A stretch of DNA of 46,816 nucleotides from Lachnospiraceae bacterium (lineage in GTDB: Bacteria > Bacillota > Clostridia > Lachnospirales > Lachnospiraceae), in contig JAILFA010000067.1 in the NCBI GenBank assembly GCA_024687125.1, forward strand, positions 1-46,816, written 5' to 3'. Below are positions 26,130 to 34,676 of this stretch, one piece after another. Under the pieces are notes generated by a model. The model did no database searches. It worked only from the letters and a program-made list of their open reading frames with translations, and had not been told where the DNA came from. Positions within the stretch are counted from its first letter, which is position 1. Each line of letters begins with the position of its first letter. A program made the translations under genes and the position numbers.

Positions 26130-27087
26130 GGTGAGCGTCATCATCCCGAATTACAACGGGGCCAGATGTCTGCGCGGGTGCCTGGCGAGCGTGCTGACGC
26201 AGGTCTCCGCGGACCGTGTCATTGTGGTCGATGACGGATCGACGGACAACAGCGTGTCATTCATGCGGCGGCTGTTCCCCAGGGTGCGTCTGATCACCCG
26301 AAAGGAGAACGGCGGTTTTGCGGCGGCTGTAAATGAAGGGATCTGCGCGTCAGAAACACCGTATGTGTTCCTGCTCAACAATGACGCGCTGCTCACGGCC
26401 GGAGCGCTGGAAAAACTCGTTGATACGATGGAGCAGGGCGGAGAACACGTTTTCTCTGTCGGCGCGCGGATGCTCACACTCGCGAAACCGCGGAAGATCG
26501 ACAATTCGGGGGATCTCTACTGTTCTCTGGGCTGGGCCTTTTCACCGGGGCGTGACAGGGGACTTGGAGAATACCGCAGGAGAAGCCGTGTCACGAGCGC
26601 CTGCGCGGGAGCCGCACTGTACAGAAGAAAGGAACTGCTCGACCTGGGCGGGTTTGACGAGGCGCACTTCTGCTATCTGGAGGATGTGGACCTCGGTATC
26701 CGGGCCCGGCTGCACGGCTATATCAACCTTTATGAGCCGGCGGCGACGGTGCTGCATGTCGGGAGCGCCACCTCGGGATCGCGCCACAACGCCTTCAAGG
26801 TGCGGCTCACGACAGGAAACAACCTGTACCTGCTCTATAAGAATTTCCCGGTGGCGGCGGTCCTGACAATGCTGCCCTGCTTGCTGATCGGACAGATGGT
26901 CAAGTTCGGCTATTTCGCGGCCAAAGGGCTCGGCGGAGCCTATGTGCAGGGCTTCCGCGAAGGCGTGGATAAGATCCGGCACGGCGGGGACAGAAAGCAG
27001 CGGATCGAGAGTCCCGCGCAGCTGTGGAACCTGCTGGTCCTGCTTTTTGAGATGGACATCAATGTGATCCGGAGGGTGACCGGTTGA
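26116..27087 (+). CDS. GT2 glycosyltransferase, rhamnosyltransferase-like
   Basis: A 323-residue GT2 enzyme with intact VSVIIPNYNG, VVDDGSTDNS and the LLNNDALL metal-site variant of the WbbL-type rhamnosyltransferases, then GGFDEAHFCYLEDVDLG. A hydrophobic stretch (about 245-275) near the C-terminus probably associates with the membrane. It would add a sugar, possibly rhamnose, to the lipid-linked intermediate in the cytoplasm. It overlaps both neighbours and ends in the TTGA shared with the priming-transferase start. Donor specificity cannot be read from sequence. Confidence 0.87.
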   Translation: MISDKVSVIIPNYNGARCLRGCLASVLTQVSADRVIVVDDGSTDNSVSFMRRLFPRVRLITRKENGGFAAAVNEGICASETPYVFLLNNDALLTAGALEKLVDTMEQGGEHVFSVGARMLTLAKPRKIDNSGDLYCSLGWAFSPGRDRGLGEYRRRSRVTSACAGAALYRRKELLDLGGFDEAHFCYLEDVDLGIRARLHGYINLYEPAATVLHVGSATSGSRHNAFKVRLTTGNNLYLLYKNFPVAAVLTMLPCLLIGQMVKFGYFAAKGLGGAYVQGFREGVDKIRHGGDRKQRIESPAQLWNLLVLLFEMDINVIRRVTG

Positions 27088-28499
27088 TCAAAGATAATCA
27101 GAAAATACTGAACAGACTTCATATGGTGCTGGACGGTCTCCTGACAGCGCTTACGTATATTTTTGCCTGGTGGCTCCGTTTTGAGTCGGCGATCTGGCCC
27201 AGGGATCCGGAAGCGGCGGCGCTGTCGATGCACACCTATTTCGAGGCGCTCTATGTTCTGGTGCCCGCGTACCTGATCCTCTACTATTTCTTCGGACTCT
27301 ACAACTCGCAGCGTCTGACCCGCAGCTGGGAGGATTTCACGAACATCGTCAAGTCCAATGTCACGGGATTCCTGGGCTTCTTCGTGCTGCTGTATCTGTT
27401 CAAGCAGATGCACTATTCGCGACTGATGATCGGTATCTTCTTCATCCTCAATATCTTTGTCATGATGGCTTCCCGCGCTACCGTGCGCAGCATCCTGCAG
27501 TTCTTCCGGCGCCGCGGCTACAACATCAAGCACGTGCTCCTTGTCGGATACTCGCGTGCGGCAGAAAGCTACATCATGCGTATCGACTCGAATCCGCAGT
27601 GGGGTTATGACTGTGTGGGCGTGCTGGACGACGATGTCCCGCAGGGGACGAGCTACCACGGCGTAGAAGTGATCGGCCGTATCGAGGATCTGCAGGACTT
27701 TCTGGACCGCGGAGACTTCGACGAGATCGCGATCACGCTGCCGTTGACGGCCTACGACCAGCTGGAGACACTGGTCTCGGAGTGTGAGAAGAAGGGCGTG
27801 CATACGAAGTTCATCCCGGATTACAATTCCCTGTTCCCGAGCAACCCTTACACCGAGGATATCGCGGGACTGCCTGTTATCAACATCCGCTATGTGCCCC
27901 TCACGAGCCTGTTCAACCGATTCATCAAGCGCTTCATGGACATCGTCGGTTCGATCATGGCGATCGCGATCTTCGGGATCCCGATGATCATCATCGCGAT
28001 CATGGTGAAGTGTTCGAGTAAAGGACCGGTGATCTTCAAACAGGAACGCATCGGGCGGCACGGCAGGCGCTTTATGATGTATAAGTTCCGCACGATGGAG
28101 GTGTGCGAACAGTCCGGCGAGGACAACGGATGGACGACCGCCGGGGATCCGCGCGTCACAAAGATCGGACGGATCCTGCGCAGGACGAGTCTTGACGAGA
28201 CGCCCCAGTTCTTCAATATCTTCCTCGGTCACATGAGCCTGGTGGGACCGCGTCCGGAGCGGCCGAACTTTGTAGAAAAATTCAGCGAGGAAGAGAAGAT
28301 CCCGCGCTACATGGTCCGTCATCAGGTCCGTCCCGGTCTCACCGGCTGGGCGCAGATCAACGGCTACCGGGGCGACACTTCGATCCGCAAGCGCATCGAT
28401 TACGATATCTACTATATCGAGAACTGGTCGATCAAGTTTGACATCAAGATCATGTTCCTGACGATCTTCAAAGGGTTCATCAACAAGAACGCTTATTAA
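27084..28499 (+). CDS. Undecaprenyl-phosphate sugar phosphotransferase (WbaP/CpsE-type)
   Basis: A 471-residue membrane protein that begins polysaccharide synthesis by moving a sugar-1-phosphate from a UDP-sugar to undecaprenyl phosphate. Four N-terminal membrane segments (about 10-130) and a Rossmann-like domain (VLLVGYSRAAESY onward) precede the catalytic bacterial sugar transferase domain: KRFMDIVGSIMA, GPVIFKQERIGRHGRRF, MYKFRTM, LDETPQFFNIFLGHMSLVGP and RPGLTGWAQINGYRG. The start is TTG in a TTGA overlap with the GT2 stop, with GGAGG upstream. It is one of two such priming enzymes in the window (the other starts at 45776). The sugar could be glucose, galactose or an aminosugar. Confidence 0.93.
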   Translation: MIKDNQKILNRLHMVLDGLLTALTYIFAWWLRFESAIWPRDPEAAALSMHTYFEALYVLVPAYLILYYFFGLYNSQRLTRSWEDFTNIVKSNVTGFLGFFVLLYLFKQMHYSRLMIGIFFILNIFVMMASRATVRSILQFFRRRGYNIKHVLLVGYSRAAESYIMRIDSNPQWGYDCVGVLDDDVPQGTSYHGVEVIGRIEDLQDFLDRGDFDEIAITLPLTAYDQLETLVSECEKKGVHTKFIPDYNSLFPSNPYTEDIAGLPVINIRYVPLTSLFNRFIKRFMDIVGSIMAIAIFGIPMIIIAIMVKCSSKGPVIFKQERIGRHGRRFMMYKFRTMEVCEQSGEDNGWTTAGDPRVTKIGRILRRTSLDETPQFFNIFLGHMSLVGPRPERPNFVEKFSEEEKIPRYMVRHQVRPGLTGWAQINGYRGDTSIRKRIDYDIYYIENWSIKFDIKIMFLTIFKGFINKNAY

Positions 28500-28507
28500 T
28501 CAACATC

Positions 28508-28536
28508 TTGCATATCCCCATGAGTTGTGGCATAAT
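28508..28536 (+). promoter_or_regulatory. Promoter of the LCP ligase gene
   Basis: TTGCAT (28508-28513), a 17-base spacer and CATAAT (28531-28536) with an extended -10 TG at 28528-28529, in the string TGTGGCATAAT. It lies directly after the priming-transferase stop. Confidence 0.65.
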
Positions 28537-28592
28537 ATATGGTGTTTTGCTAATTGGTAGAATTATGCCCAGACAGGAGAGACAATAGAATC

Positions 28593-29966
28593 ATGGCACA
28601 GAGAAGAGACAGTCGGGGAGGAAGGCGTGACGACCGTTACGACCGCAGAGCTGCCCGGCGTGATGACAGGTACGACGACAGGTACGACGACAGATACGAC
28701 GACGGATACGACGATCGGTATGACCGGCGGGATGACAGGTACGATGACCGGTATGACGACGATTATGATGACTACGACGACAGGGACCGCAGACGTCCTG
28801 CCGGCAAAAAGAACGTAAAGAGCAGCGGCAAAAAGACCGGCGGAAAGAGAAAGAAGCGGGCGATCATCATCTTTGCGGTGGAGGTTGTCGTGCTGCTGAT
28901 CATGCTCGTTGTCTTTTACTATATGATGACGGTCACCAAGGCCTCCAAGACGAACCTGACGACAGTCAGCATCGAATCGTCCGACGGCAATGTGGAGCTC
29001 GATTATTCCAAAAACGAGATCGCCGTCAGTCAGAAGGCTACCGAGAACAAGCAGATGAAAGGCTACCGCAACATCGCGTTCTTCGGGGTCGACTCCCGGG
29101 AAAAGGCACTCAAGAAGAACACCCGAAGCGACACGATCATCATCTGCTCGATCAATCAGGATAACGGGGAGATCCGGCTGATGTCGGTATATCGCGACAC
29201 CTACCTCAATCTCTCCAACGACGAGTACAAAAAGTGCAACCTTGCGTATGCCAAGGGCGGTCCGGCGCAGGCGATCTCGATGCTCAACATGAACCTTGAC
29301 CTGGACATTACGGACTTCGTCACCGTGGGCTTTGAGGGCCTCAGGAAGACAATTGACGCGCTGGGCGGTGTCGAGGTTGATGTGGAGGCATCCGTCATCG
29401 ACCATCTGAACAACTATCAGATCAGTATGGTCGGTAAAAAGGACGGCGAAAACGCCAAGGGCGAGGACAACTTTACGGCGACGGCCGGCAAGGACTATAC
29501 GCCGGTCACGAGCTCCGGTCTTCAGACGCTCAACGGCCTGCAGGCGACCGCCTACTGCCGGATCAGATACGTGGGCGACGACTTTGCCCGCGCGGAGAGA
29601 CAGAGGCGCGTCCTGACGGCGACCCTTGAAAAGGCGAAAAAAGCGGATCTTGCGACGCTTACAAAGATCGCGAACGATGTGATGGGATCGACCTATACAT
29701 CGCTGGATATCGCGGACATCACGGATCTGCTCGGCGACATCACCAAGTTCCACGTTGTCGCGGACGCGGGATTCCCGGACGCGACGATGCGCACGACGGG
29801 CAGCATGGGCAGCAACATCGGTTCCTGCGTCCTGCCGGTCGATCTGGAGAGCAATGTAATCTGGGCGCATCAGTTCCTTTTTGACGAAGAGAACTACCAG
29901 GTGTCCAAATATGTGCAGGAGTACAGCAAAAAGATCTCGGCCGATGTCGCAGCAAAGCTCCGTTGA
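28593..29966 (+). CDS. LytR-CpsA-Psr (LCP) family wall-polymer ligase with DRYD-repeat tail
   Basis: A 457-residue membrane protein. Residues 5-69 are a low-complexity cytoplasmic tail of DRYD/DDRYDDRY repeats, then a Lys-rich stop-transfer stretch, a transmembrane helix (about 90-112) and an extracellular LCP domain (about 155-400) with FFGVDSRE, RSDTIIICSIN, LMSVYRDTYL, GFEGLRKTIDALGGVEVDV and RIRYVGDDFARAERQRRVL. LCP enzymes transfer undecaprenyl-pyrophosphate-linked polymers to peptidoglycan. AGGAGA lies 13 bases before the ATG at 28593, a slightly long spacing. An alternative in-frame start at 28554 lacks a ribosome site. It has its own promoter and its end overlaps the next GT2 gene. 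Confidence 0.92.
   Translation: MAQRRDSRGGRRDDRYDRRAARRDDRYDDRYDDRYDDGYDDRYDRRDDRYDDRYDDDYDDYDDRDRRRPAGKKNVKSSGKKTGGKRKKRAIIIFAVEVVVLLIMLVVFYYMMTVTKASKTNLTTVSIESSDGNVELDYSKNEIAVSQKATENKQMKGYRNIAFFGVDSREKALKKNTRSDTIIICSINQDNGEIRLMSVYRDTYLNLSNDEYKKCNLAYAKGGPAQAISMLNMNLDLDITDFVTVGFEGLRKTIDALGGVEVDVEASVIDHLNNYQISMVGKKDGENAKGEDNFTATAGKDYTPVTSSGLQTLNGLQATAYCRIRYVGDDFARAERQRRVLTATLEKAKKADLATLTKIANDVMGSTYTSLDIADITDLLGDITKFHVVADAGFPDATMRTTGSMGSNIGSCVLPVDLESNVIWAHQFLFDEENYQVSKYVQEYSKKISADVAAKLR
28659..28781 (+). repeat. In-frame 12-base DRYD-coding tandem repeat
   Basis: Imperfect tandem copies of a 12-base unit like GACGACAGGTAC encode DDRY. They keep the reading frame, so gain or loss of units by slippage would change tail length without breaking the LCP protein. 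Confidence 0.75.
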
Positions 29967-30891
29967 TGTCGTTATCCCGGTCTTTGAACCGGGCCGTGAC
30001 GATAAGCTGCTCAGGACCCTTGCGCGGCTTGCAAAGCAGGAGACGCCGGTAAGACGCGTGATCCTGATGAATACGGACGAATCGTGCTATACCCTCTGGG
30101 CGGAGCGCGAACGTATCGCGGAGCGCTTTCCTTTTGCGGAAGTGCACCATGTGACGAGGGAGGCGTTTGACCACGCGGCCACCCGGAATGCCGGGGGCGC
30201 CCTGTCGGACGCGGCGTACCTGCTTTTTATGACGATGGACGCGGTTCCAGCCGACACAAAGCTGGTCACGAAGCTGCTCATGGCGATGCAGAGCGACGGC
30301 ACGTGCGCGATCGCCTACGCGAGACAGCTGGCCGCGCGGGATGCCGGCGAAGCGGAAAAGTGTGCGAGGGCCTTTAACTACCCCGCAAGGTCGCATAGAA
30401 AAACGATTCTTGATGAAGCACGGCTCGGGATCAAGGCGGCTTTTGCCTCGAACGTGTGCGCCCTCTATGACAGGACCGTCTGGGAGGAGCTGGGCGGATT
30501 TCAGGCACCGGCGATCTTCAACGAGGATATGGTCTATGCGCATACGGCGCTCCTCGCAGGGTACAGCATCCGGTACTGCGCGGATGCGCGGGTGATCCAC
30601 TCGCACAACTACACCGCGCGGCAGCAGTTTCACAGAAACTTTGATCTGGGGGTTTCCCAGGCCATGCACCCGGAGGTTTTTGCGGGCACGCACTCTGAGA
30701 GCGAGGGCAAAAAATTCGTCATGATGACGCTCCGGCACCTGTGGAGCCGCGGCAGGCTTCTGCAGATCCCGGGATATCTCGTGGGCTGCGCGGCAAGATA
30801 CGCGGGATTCCTGCTCGGCAGGAACTACCGGAAACTGCCCCGTACGTGCATACTGAAGTTTACGAATAACAAATCATTCTGGAAGGCGTGA
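29944..30891 (+). CDS. GT2 rhamnosyltransferase-like glycosyltransferase
   Basis: A 315-residue GT2 enzyme: VDVVIPVFEPGRDDKLLRT, then LLFMTMDAVPAD in place of the DxD (the TxDAxP variant usual in rhamnosyltransferases), ATRNAG, FNYPARSHRKT, SNVCALYDRTVWEELGGF and FNEDMVYAHTAL. It probably adds rhamnose or a similar sugar. The chosen ATG overlaps the LCP gene end by 23 bases and has no clear ribosome site, so translation is probably coupled. A longer start at 29881 would add 21 residues unlike the family. glmS follows after 3 bases. Confidence 0.85.
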   Translation: MSQQSSVDVVIPVFEPGRDDKLLRTLARLAKQETPVRRVILMNTDESCYTLWAERERIAERFPFAEVHHVTREAFDHAATRNAGGALSDAAYLLFMTMDAVPADTKLVTKLLMAMQSDGTCAIAYARQLAARDAGEAEKCARAFNYPARSHRKTILDEARLGIKAAFASNVCALYDRTVWEELGGFQAPAIFNEDMVYAHTALLAGYSIRYCADARVIHSHNYTARQQFHRNFDLGVSQAMHPEVFAGTHSESEGKKFVMMTLRHLWSRGRLLQIPGYLVGCAARYAGFLLGRNYRKLPRTCILKFTNNKSFWKA

Positions 30892-30894
30892 TAT

Positions 30895-32721
30895 ATGTGT
30901 GGAATAGTCGGATACATCGGTAAACAGAAAGCGGCGCCGATCATACTGGACGGGCTGGAGAGGCTCGAGTACCGCGGATACGACTCCGCCGGCATGGCTG
31001 TGTATGACGGGGAAAAGCTGAACCAGGCCAAGGCGACCGGGCGGCTGAATGTGCTCTACAACCTGACCCGCGGCGGACAGACGCTCCCCGGGACAATGGG
31101 CATCGGGCATACCCGCTGGGCAACGCACGGCGTACCGAGCACGGTCAACGCGCATCCGCACACCAATACGGCGGGGACCATTGCCGTCGTTCAGAACGGT
31201 ATCATTGAAAACTATCAGGCGCTGCGCAGACGTCTCGAGAGCAGGGGGTACAAATTCGCGTCTGACACGGACACCGAGGTCCTGCCGCATCTGCTCGACA
31301 ACTATTACAATGGCGATCCGCGCAAGGCGATCATTCAGATGCTCCAGCAGATCACCGGCTCCTTTGCGCTCGGCATCGTGTTCGCGGACCATCCCGACCA
31401 TCTCTACAGTGTCCGCAAGGAGTGCCCGCTTATTGTGGGAAAGGGTGAGGGCGAATATTTCATCGCGAGTGATGTCACCGCGATCCTCAAATACACGCGC
31501 GACGTCGTCTATCTCGGCAACCTGGAGATCGCGGATCTGACCGCGGACGGCGCGTTTTATTTCAACATCGACGAAGAGGAGATCTCCAAGGAAGTCTCCA
31601 CTGTAGACTGGGATGTCAGCGCCGCGGAAAAGGGCGGCTACGAGCATTTCATGCTCAAGGAGATGATGGAGCAGCGCCAGGCGGTGCGCGACACGCTGAA
31701 CCCTCGTCTCAAGAAGGGCGAGATCGTCATCGAAGAGCTGAAGATGACCGATGAGGAGATCGCGAACGTGCGCAAGCTCTTTATCGTCGCCTGCGGCAGC
31801 GCCTACCACACCGGCGTGACCGCGAAATACATCTTTGAAAATCTGGCGCGCCTGCCCGTGGAGGTGGATCTCGCGTCGGAATTCCGCTACCGCGACCCGC
31901 TTCTCGAAAAAGATGATCTTGTGGTCGTGATCAGCCAGTCCGGTGAGACCGCGGATACGCTCGCGGCCCTCAGGATGGCCAGTGAAGCCGGCTGCAAGAT
32001 CCTGGCCATCGTCAACGTGGTGGGATCCACTATCGCGCGCGAAGCGGATTTTGTCATGTATACCTGGGCGGGACCCGAGATCGCGGTCGCGACGACCAAG
32101 GCCTACAGCGCACAGCTGATCGCCCTGTATCTTCTTGCCATGAAGTTCGCGGGAGCGCGCGGCTATCTGCACGGCAGAAAGCTCCGCTCGATGATCGACG
32201 CGCTCACCAAGCTGCCCGACCAGATCGAGATGCTCCTCAACAACCGCGAGGAACTGCAGCGTATCGCCAGCCGCTTCATCGCGGCACGCGCCGTCTTTTT
32301 CATCGGCCGCGGCATCGACTACGCCATCTGCCTTGAGGGCTCCCTGAAGTTAAAGGAGATCTCCTATATCCACTCCGAGGCATACGCGGCGGGTGAACTG
32401 AAGCACGGCACGATCTCGCTGATCGAGGACGGGACGCTTGTCGCGGCGGTGTCCACGCAGGCTTCGCTCAGCGAAAAGCTGCTGTCCAATATCAAGGAAG
32501 TCAAGGCCCGGGGCGCCGTGATCCTGTCGATCACGACCATGGGCAACACAGATATCGAGAACGAATCGGATTACACCGTCATGCTGCCGGAGACGCATCC
32601 GCTTTTCACGGATTCCCTTGCGATCATTCCGCTGCAGATGCTGGCCTATTATATCGCCGTGGGGCGCGGATGCGATGTCGACAAGCCGCGCAACCTCGCT
32701 AAGAGTGTTACGGTCGAATGA
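30895..32721 (+). CDS. glmS: Glutamine--fructose-6-phosphate aminotransferase
   Basis: A 608-residue cytoplasmic enzyme making glucosamine-6-phosphate, the entry to UDP-GlcNAc for peptidoglycan and glycans. The N-terminal Ntn glutaminase has Cys2 (MCGIVGYIG) and HTRWATHGVPS. Two SIS isomerase domains follow with CGSAYHTG and SQSGETADT. The C-terminus is DKPRNLAKSVTVE. GGAAGG precedes the ATG. The gap upstream is only 3 bases, so no space exists for a glmS ribozyme directly in front, unlike in many Firmicutes. The last four bases overlap the relQ start. Confidence 0.97.
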   Translation: MCGIVGYIGKQKAAPIILDGLERLEYRGYDSAGMAVYDGEKLNQAKATGRLNVLYNLTRGGQTLPGTMGIGHTRWATHGVPSTVNAHPHTNTAGTIAVVQNGIIENYQALRRRLESRGYKFASDTDTEVLPHLLDNYYNGDPRKAIIQMLQQITGSFALGIVFADHPDHLYSVRKECPLIVGKGEGEYFIASDVTAILKYTRDVVYLGNLEIADLTADGAFYFNIDEEEISKEVSTVDWDVSAAEKGGYEHFMLKEMMEQRQAVRDTLNPRLKKGEIVIEELKMTDEEIANVRKLFIVACGSAYHTGVTAKYIFENLARLPVEVDLASEFRYRDPLLEKDDLVVVISQSGETADTLAALRMASEAGCKILAIVNVVGSTIAREADFVMYTWAGPEIAVATTKAYSAQLIALYLLAMKFAGARGYLHGRKLRSMIDALTKLPDQIEMLLNNREELQRIASRFIAARAVFFIGRGIDYAICLEGSLKLKEISYIHSEAYAAGELKHGTISLIEDGTLVAAVSTQASLSEKLLSNIKEVKARGAVILSITTMGNTDIENESDYTVMLPETHPLFTDSLAIIPLQMLAYYIAVGRGCDVDKPRNLAKSVTVE

Positions 32722-33413
32722 AGAATAAGCTGAGAAAAGAAGAGATACCCGAGCCCAAAGAGCAGAAGCAGACGCTTGTCGTCACAAGGGACAGTGAGGT
32801 CAAGAGCTGGAAGGAAGTACAGCTCCTGTATACGTCTGCCTTAAAGCAGATCGGGACCAAGATCGAGATCCTGAATGACGAGTTTCAGCACGTGCACCGG
32901 TACAATCCGATCGAGCACGTCAAGAGCCGCATCAAGACCTCGGAAAGTATCGTTAAGAAGCTGCGCAGCCACGGGTACGAGCCGACCATTGAAAACATGG
33001 TCAAGTACGTCAACGATATCGCCGGCATCCGCGTGATCTGCTCCTTTACATCGGACATCTATCAGATCGCCGACATGATCAGCAGACAGAGCGACATCAA
33101 GGTCGTCGCGGTCAAGGATTATATCCTGACCCCCAAGACGAGCGGCTACCGCAGTTACCACATGGTCGTCACGATCCCGGTGTACCTGTCCGACCGCATC
33201 GTCGAGACCAAGGTCGAGGTTCAGATCCGCACGGTCGCGATGGATTTCTGGGCCAGTCTGGAGCATAAGATCCAGTATAAGTTCGAGGGCAATGCTCCCG
33301 CGCACATCAACACGGAGCTGATGGAGTGCGCCCGCATGATCACGGAGCTGGATTCGCGCATGCTCAGACTGAACGAGGAGATCGAAGCACTTAGGGACGG
33401 GGAAGGAAAGTAG
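32718..33413 (+). CDS. Small alarmone synthetase (GTP pyrophosphokinase, RelQ-like)
   Basis: A 231-residue synthetase-only RelA/SpoT-fold protein, expected to make (p)ppGpp from ATP and GDP/GTP. NDIAGIRVICSFTSDIY, VKDYILTPKTSGYRSYHMVV and EVQIRTVAMDFWASLEHKI cover the nucleotide-binding and catalytic segments. No HD hydrolase or TGS domain is present. The ATGA overlap with glmS implies translation coupled to amino-sugar synthesis. The N-terminal 25 residues are charged and variable. The split between RelQ and RelP types cannot be made surely; the downstream helix (MECARMITELDSRMLRLNEE) fits RelQ. Confidence 0.9.
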   Translation: MKNKLRKEEIPEPKEQKQTLVVTRDSEVKSWKEVQLLYTSALKQIGTKIEILNDEFQHVHRYNPIEHVKSRIKTSESIVKKLRSHGYEPTIENMVKYVNDIAGIRVICSFTSDIYQIADMISRQSDIKVVAVKDYILTPKTSGYRSYHMVVTIPVYLSDRIVETKVEVQIRTVAMDFWASLEHKIQYKFEGNAPAHINTELMECARMITELDSRMLRLNEEIEALRDGEGK

Positions 33414-33429
33414 GGCTTTAGAGAGGAGT

Positions 33430-33458
33430 GCCCGGGCACTTGCTGGAAGCACCCGGGC
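33430..33458 (+). terminator. GC-rich hairpin after relQ
   Basis: GCCCGGG (33430-33436) pairs with CCCGGGC (33452-33458), 17 bases after the relQ stop. The following sequence lacks a good T-run, so it is a weak candidate for the operon terminator. Confidence 0.4.
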
Positions 33459-33514
33459 GATTATGAAAAACTGTCGTTATAGAGGAAGAATGTTTTATCT
33501 CTCTTTCGCTGTTA

Positions 33515-33538
33515 AACATAGTATAATTGTGCTATGTT
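33515..33538. promoter_or_regulatory. -10 box enclosed by an inverted repeat, upstream of the Met-rich gene
   Basis: AACATAG (33515-33521) and CTATGTT (33532-33538) are exact reverse complements around TATAAT (33522-33527). The -35 region is poor. A leader of about 90 bases would follow before the ATG at 33627. Confidence 0.5.
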
Positions 33539-33626
33539 AATAAAGTATGAACAAAGATTAAAAACAATGTAACACTTATCGGGAGTAATGTCTCACTGTG
33601 TTCGGTGGAACAAAGGGGGAGCTAGA

Positions 33627-34673
33627 ATGTACGACAGAAATAACGCACGCGGTCAGGGATCCCGCTACGCGGACGGATACGGTGCAAGCGACGGCTTTAT
33701 GGAGCGCTTCGACCGGATGGGACAGGACATGTCCATGGGTGTCCAGGGCGGTTACGGACAGCCTATGGGCCATCCGCAGATGCAGCCCGGAATGCAGCCT
33801 GGTCCAGGGATGCAGCAGGGAATGCAGCCTGGGATGCAGCAGATGCCGCAGGGCGGCATGCCGATGCAGCACGGCGGAATGCCGGGGGCGATGCCGATGC
33901 CGGGACAGATGCCGCAGGGCGGAATGCCGATGCCCGGACCGATGCCGCAGCCTCAGCCGCAGCAGGGTATCCCCGAAGCGGACCTGGAGGCACTCCGGAA
34001 CCTGGCAGCCGGCCTTGAGGGACGCATCAGCCAGATGGAGGAGATCTATAACCGAAATGCCGCCTGTGTCGACGAGATCCGTGAGGTTGTCGACGGACAG
34101 GATCGGCGCATCCGCACGATGATGGAGGAGCTGCGGAACGCGCCGCAGCAGGACGGTGCCGGACAGCCGGCCGGCTCCGAACAGATCGATGCCGCGTTCC
34201 AGCGCATCGAACAGCTCATGGACGAGCGTGCACAGGCCGATCTCACCCGCCGTCAGGCGGATGCGATGCGCAGCGAAGAGATGCAGCAGAGCCTCGAAGA
34301 TCTGACGAAGGAACTGAAGGGTGCCTGCGAAAAGATCGATGCCGCGGCCGGGAGTCTTTCGGGCCTTGGCGATGATGTCGGCGGGCGTGTCAGCGACGGG
34401 ATCGGTACGAATGTTGAGATGATCAACAAGAACACGCATGACGTCGGCGTCCGCGTCTACCGCAACGTACAGGCATCGATGAGCGACTTCCTCGCGAAGC
34501 AGACCTCCACGCTGGACACTGCGATCACGAGCCTGAACCAGCGGATGGAGACCATGGAGGACAGCTTCCTGCACCGCAGGAGCGCGTCTACGCCGCTGAC
34601 GGTCGCGGCCCTTGTGACCGGCCTCGTCAACCTCGGCATTCTGGTGGCTTACATTCTTAGCAGTTATCTATAA
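33627..34673 (+). CDS. Met/Gly/Pro/Gln-rich tail-anchored coiled-coil protein
   Basis: A 348-residue protein I do not recognise. Residues 35-112 are low complexity, with repeats such as MQPGMQQGMQPGM and GGMPMPGPMPQPQ. Residues 115-310 are predicted mainly helical and partly coiled coil (QAGLEGRISQMEE-like heptads, RRQADAMRSEEMQQSLEDL). Residues about 322-346 form one C-terminal membrane helix (LTVAALVTGLVNLGILVAYI) with two residues after it, so the bulk should face the cytoplasm. GGGGGAG lies 6 bases before the ATG. It precedes a wall endopeptidase gene by 3 bases, hinting at a cell-envelope or division scaffold role; this is inference only. Confidence 0.8.
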   Translation: MYDRNNARGQGSRYADGYGASDGFMERFDRMGQDMSMGVQGGYGQPMGHPQMQPGMQPGPGMQQGMQPGMQQMPQGGMPMQHGGMPGAMPMPGQMPQGGMPMPGPMPQPQPQQGIPEADLEALRNLAAGLEGRISQMEEIYNRNAACVDEIREVVDGQDRRIRTMMEELRNAPQQDGAGQPAGSEQIDAAFQRIEQLMDERAQADLTRRQADAMRSEEMQQSLEDLTKELKGACEKIDAAAGSLSGLGDDVGGRVSDGIGTNVEMINKNTHDVGVRVYRNVQASMSDFLAKQTSTLDTAITSLNQRMETMEDSFLHRRSASTPLTVAALVTGLVNLGILVAYILSSYL

Positions 34674-34676
34674 AGC

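Noticed and set aside
30700..30895. glmS ribozyme upstream of glmS
   Set aside because: The preceding GT2 coding sequence runs to 3 bases before glmS, leaving no room for the conserved ribozyme.
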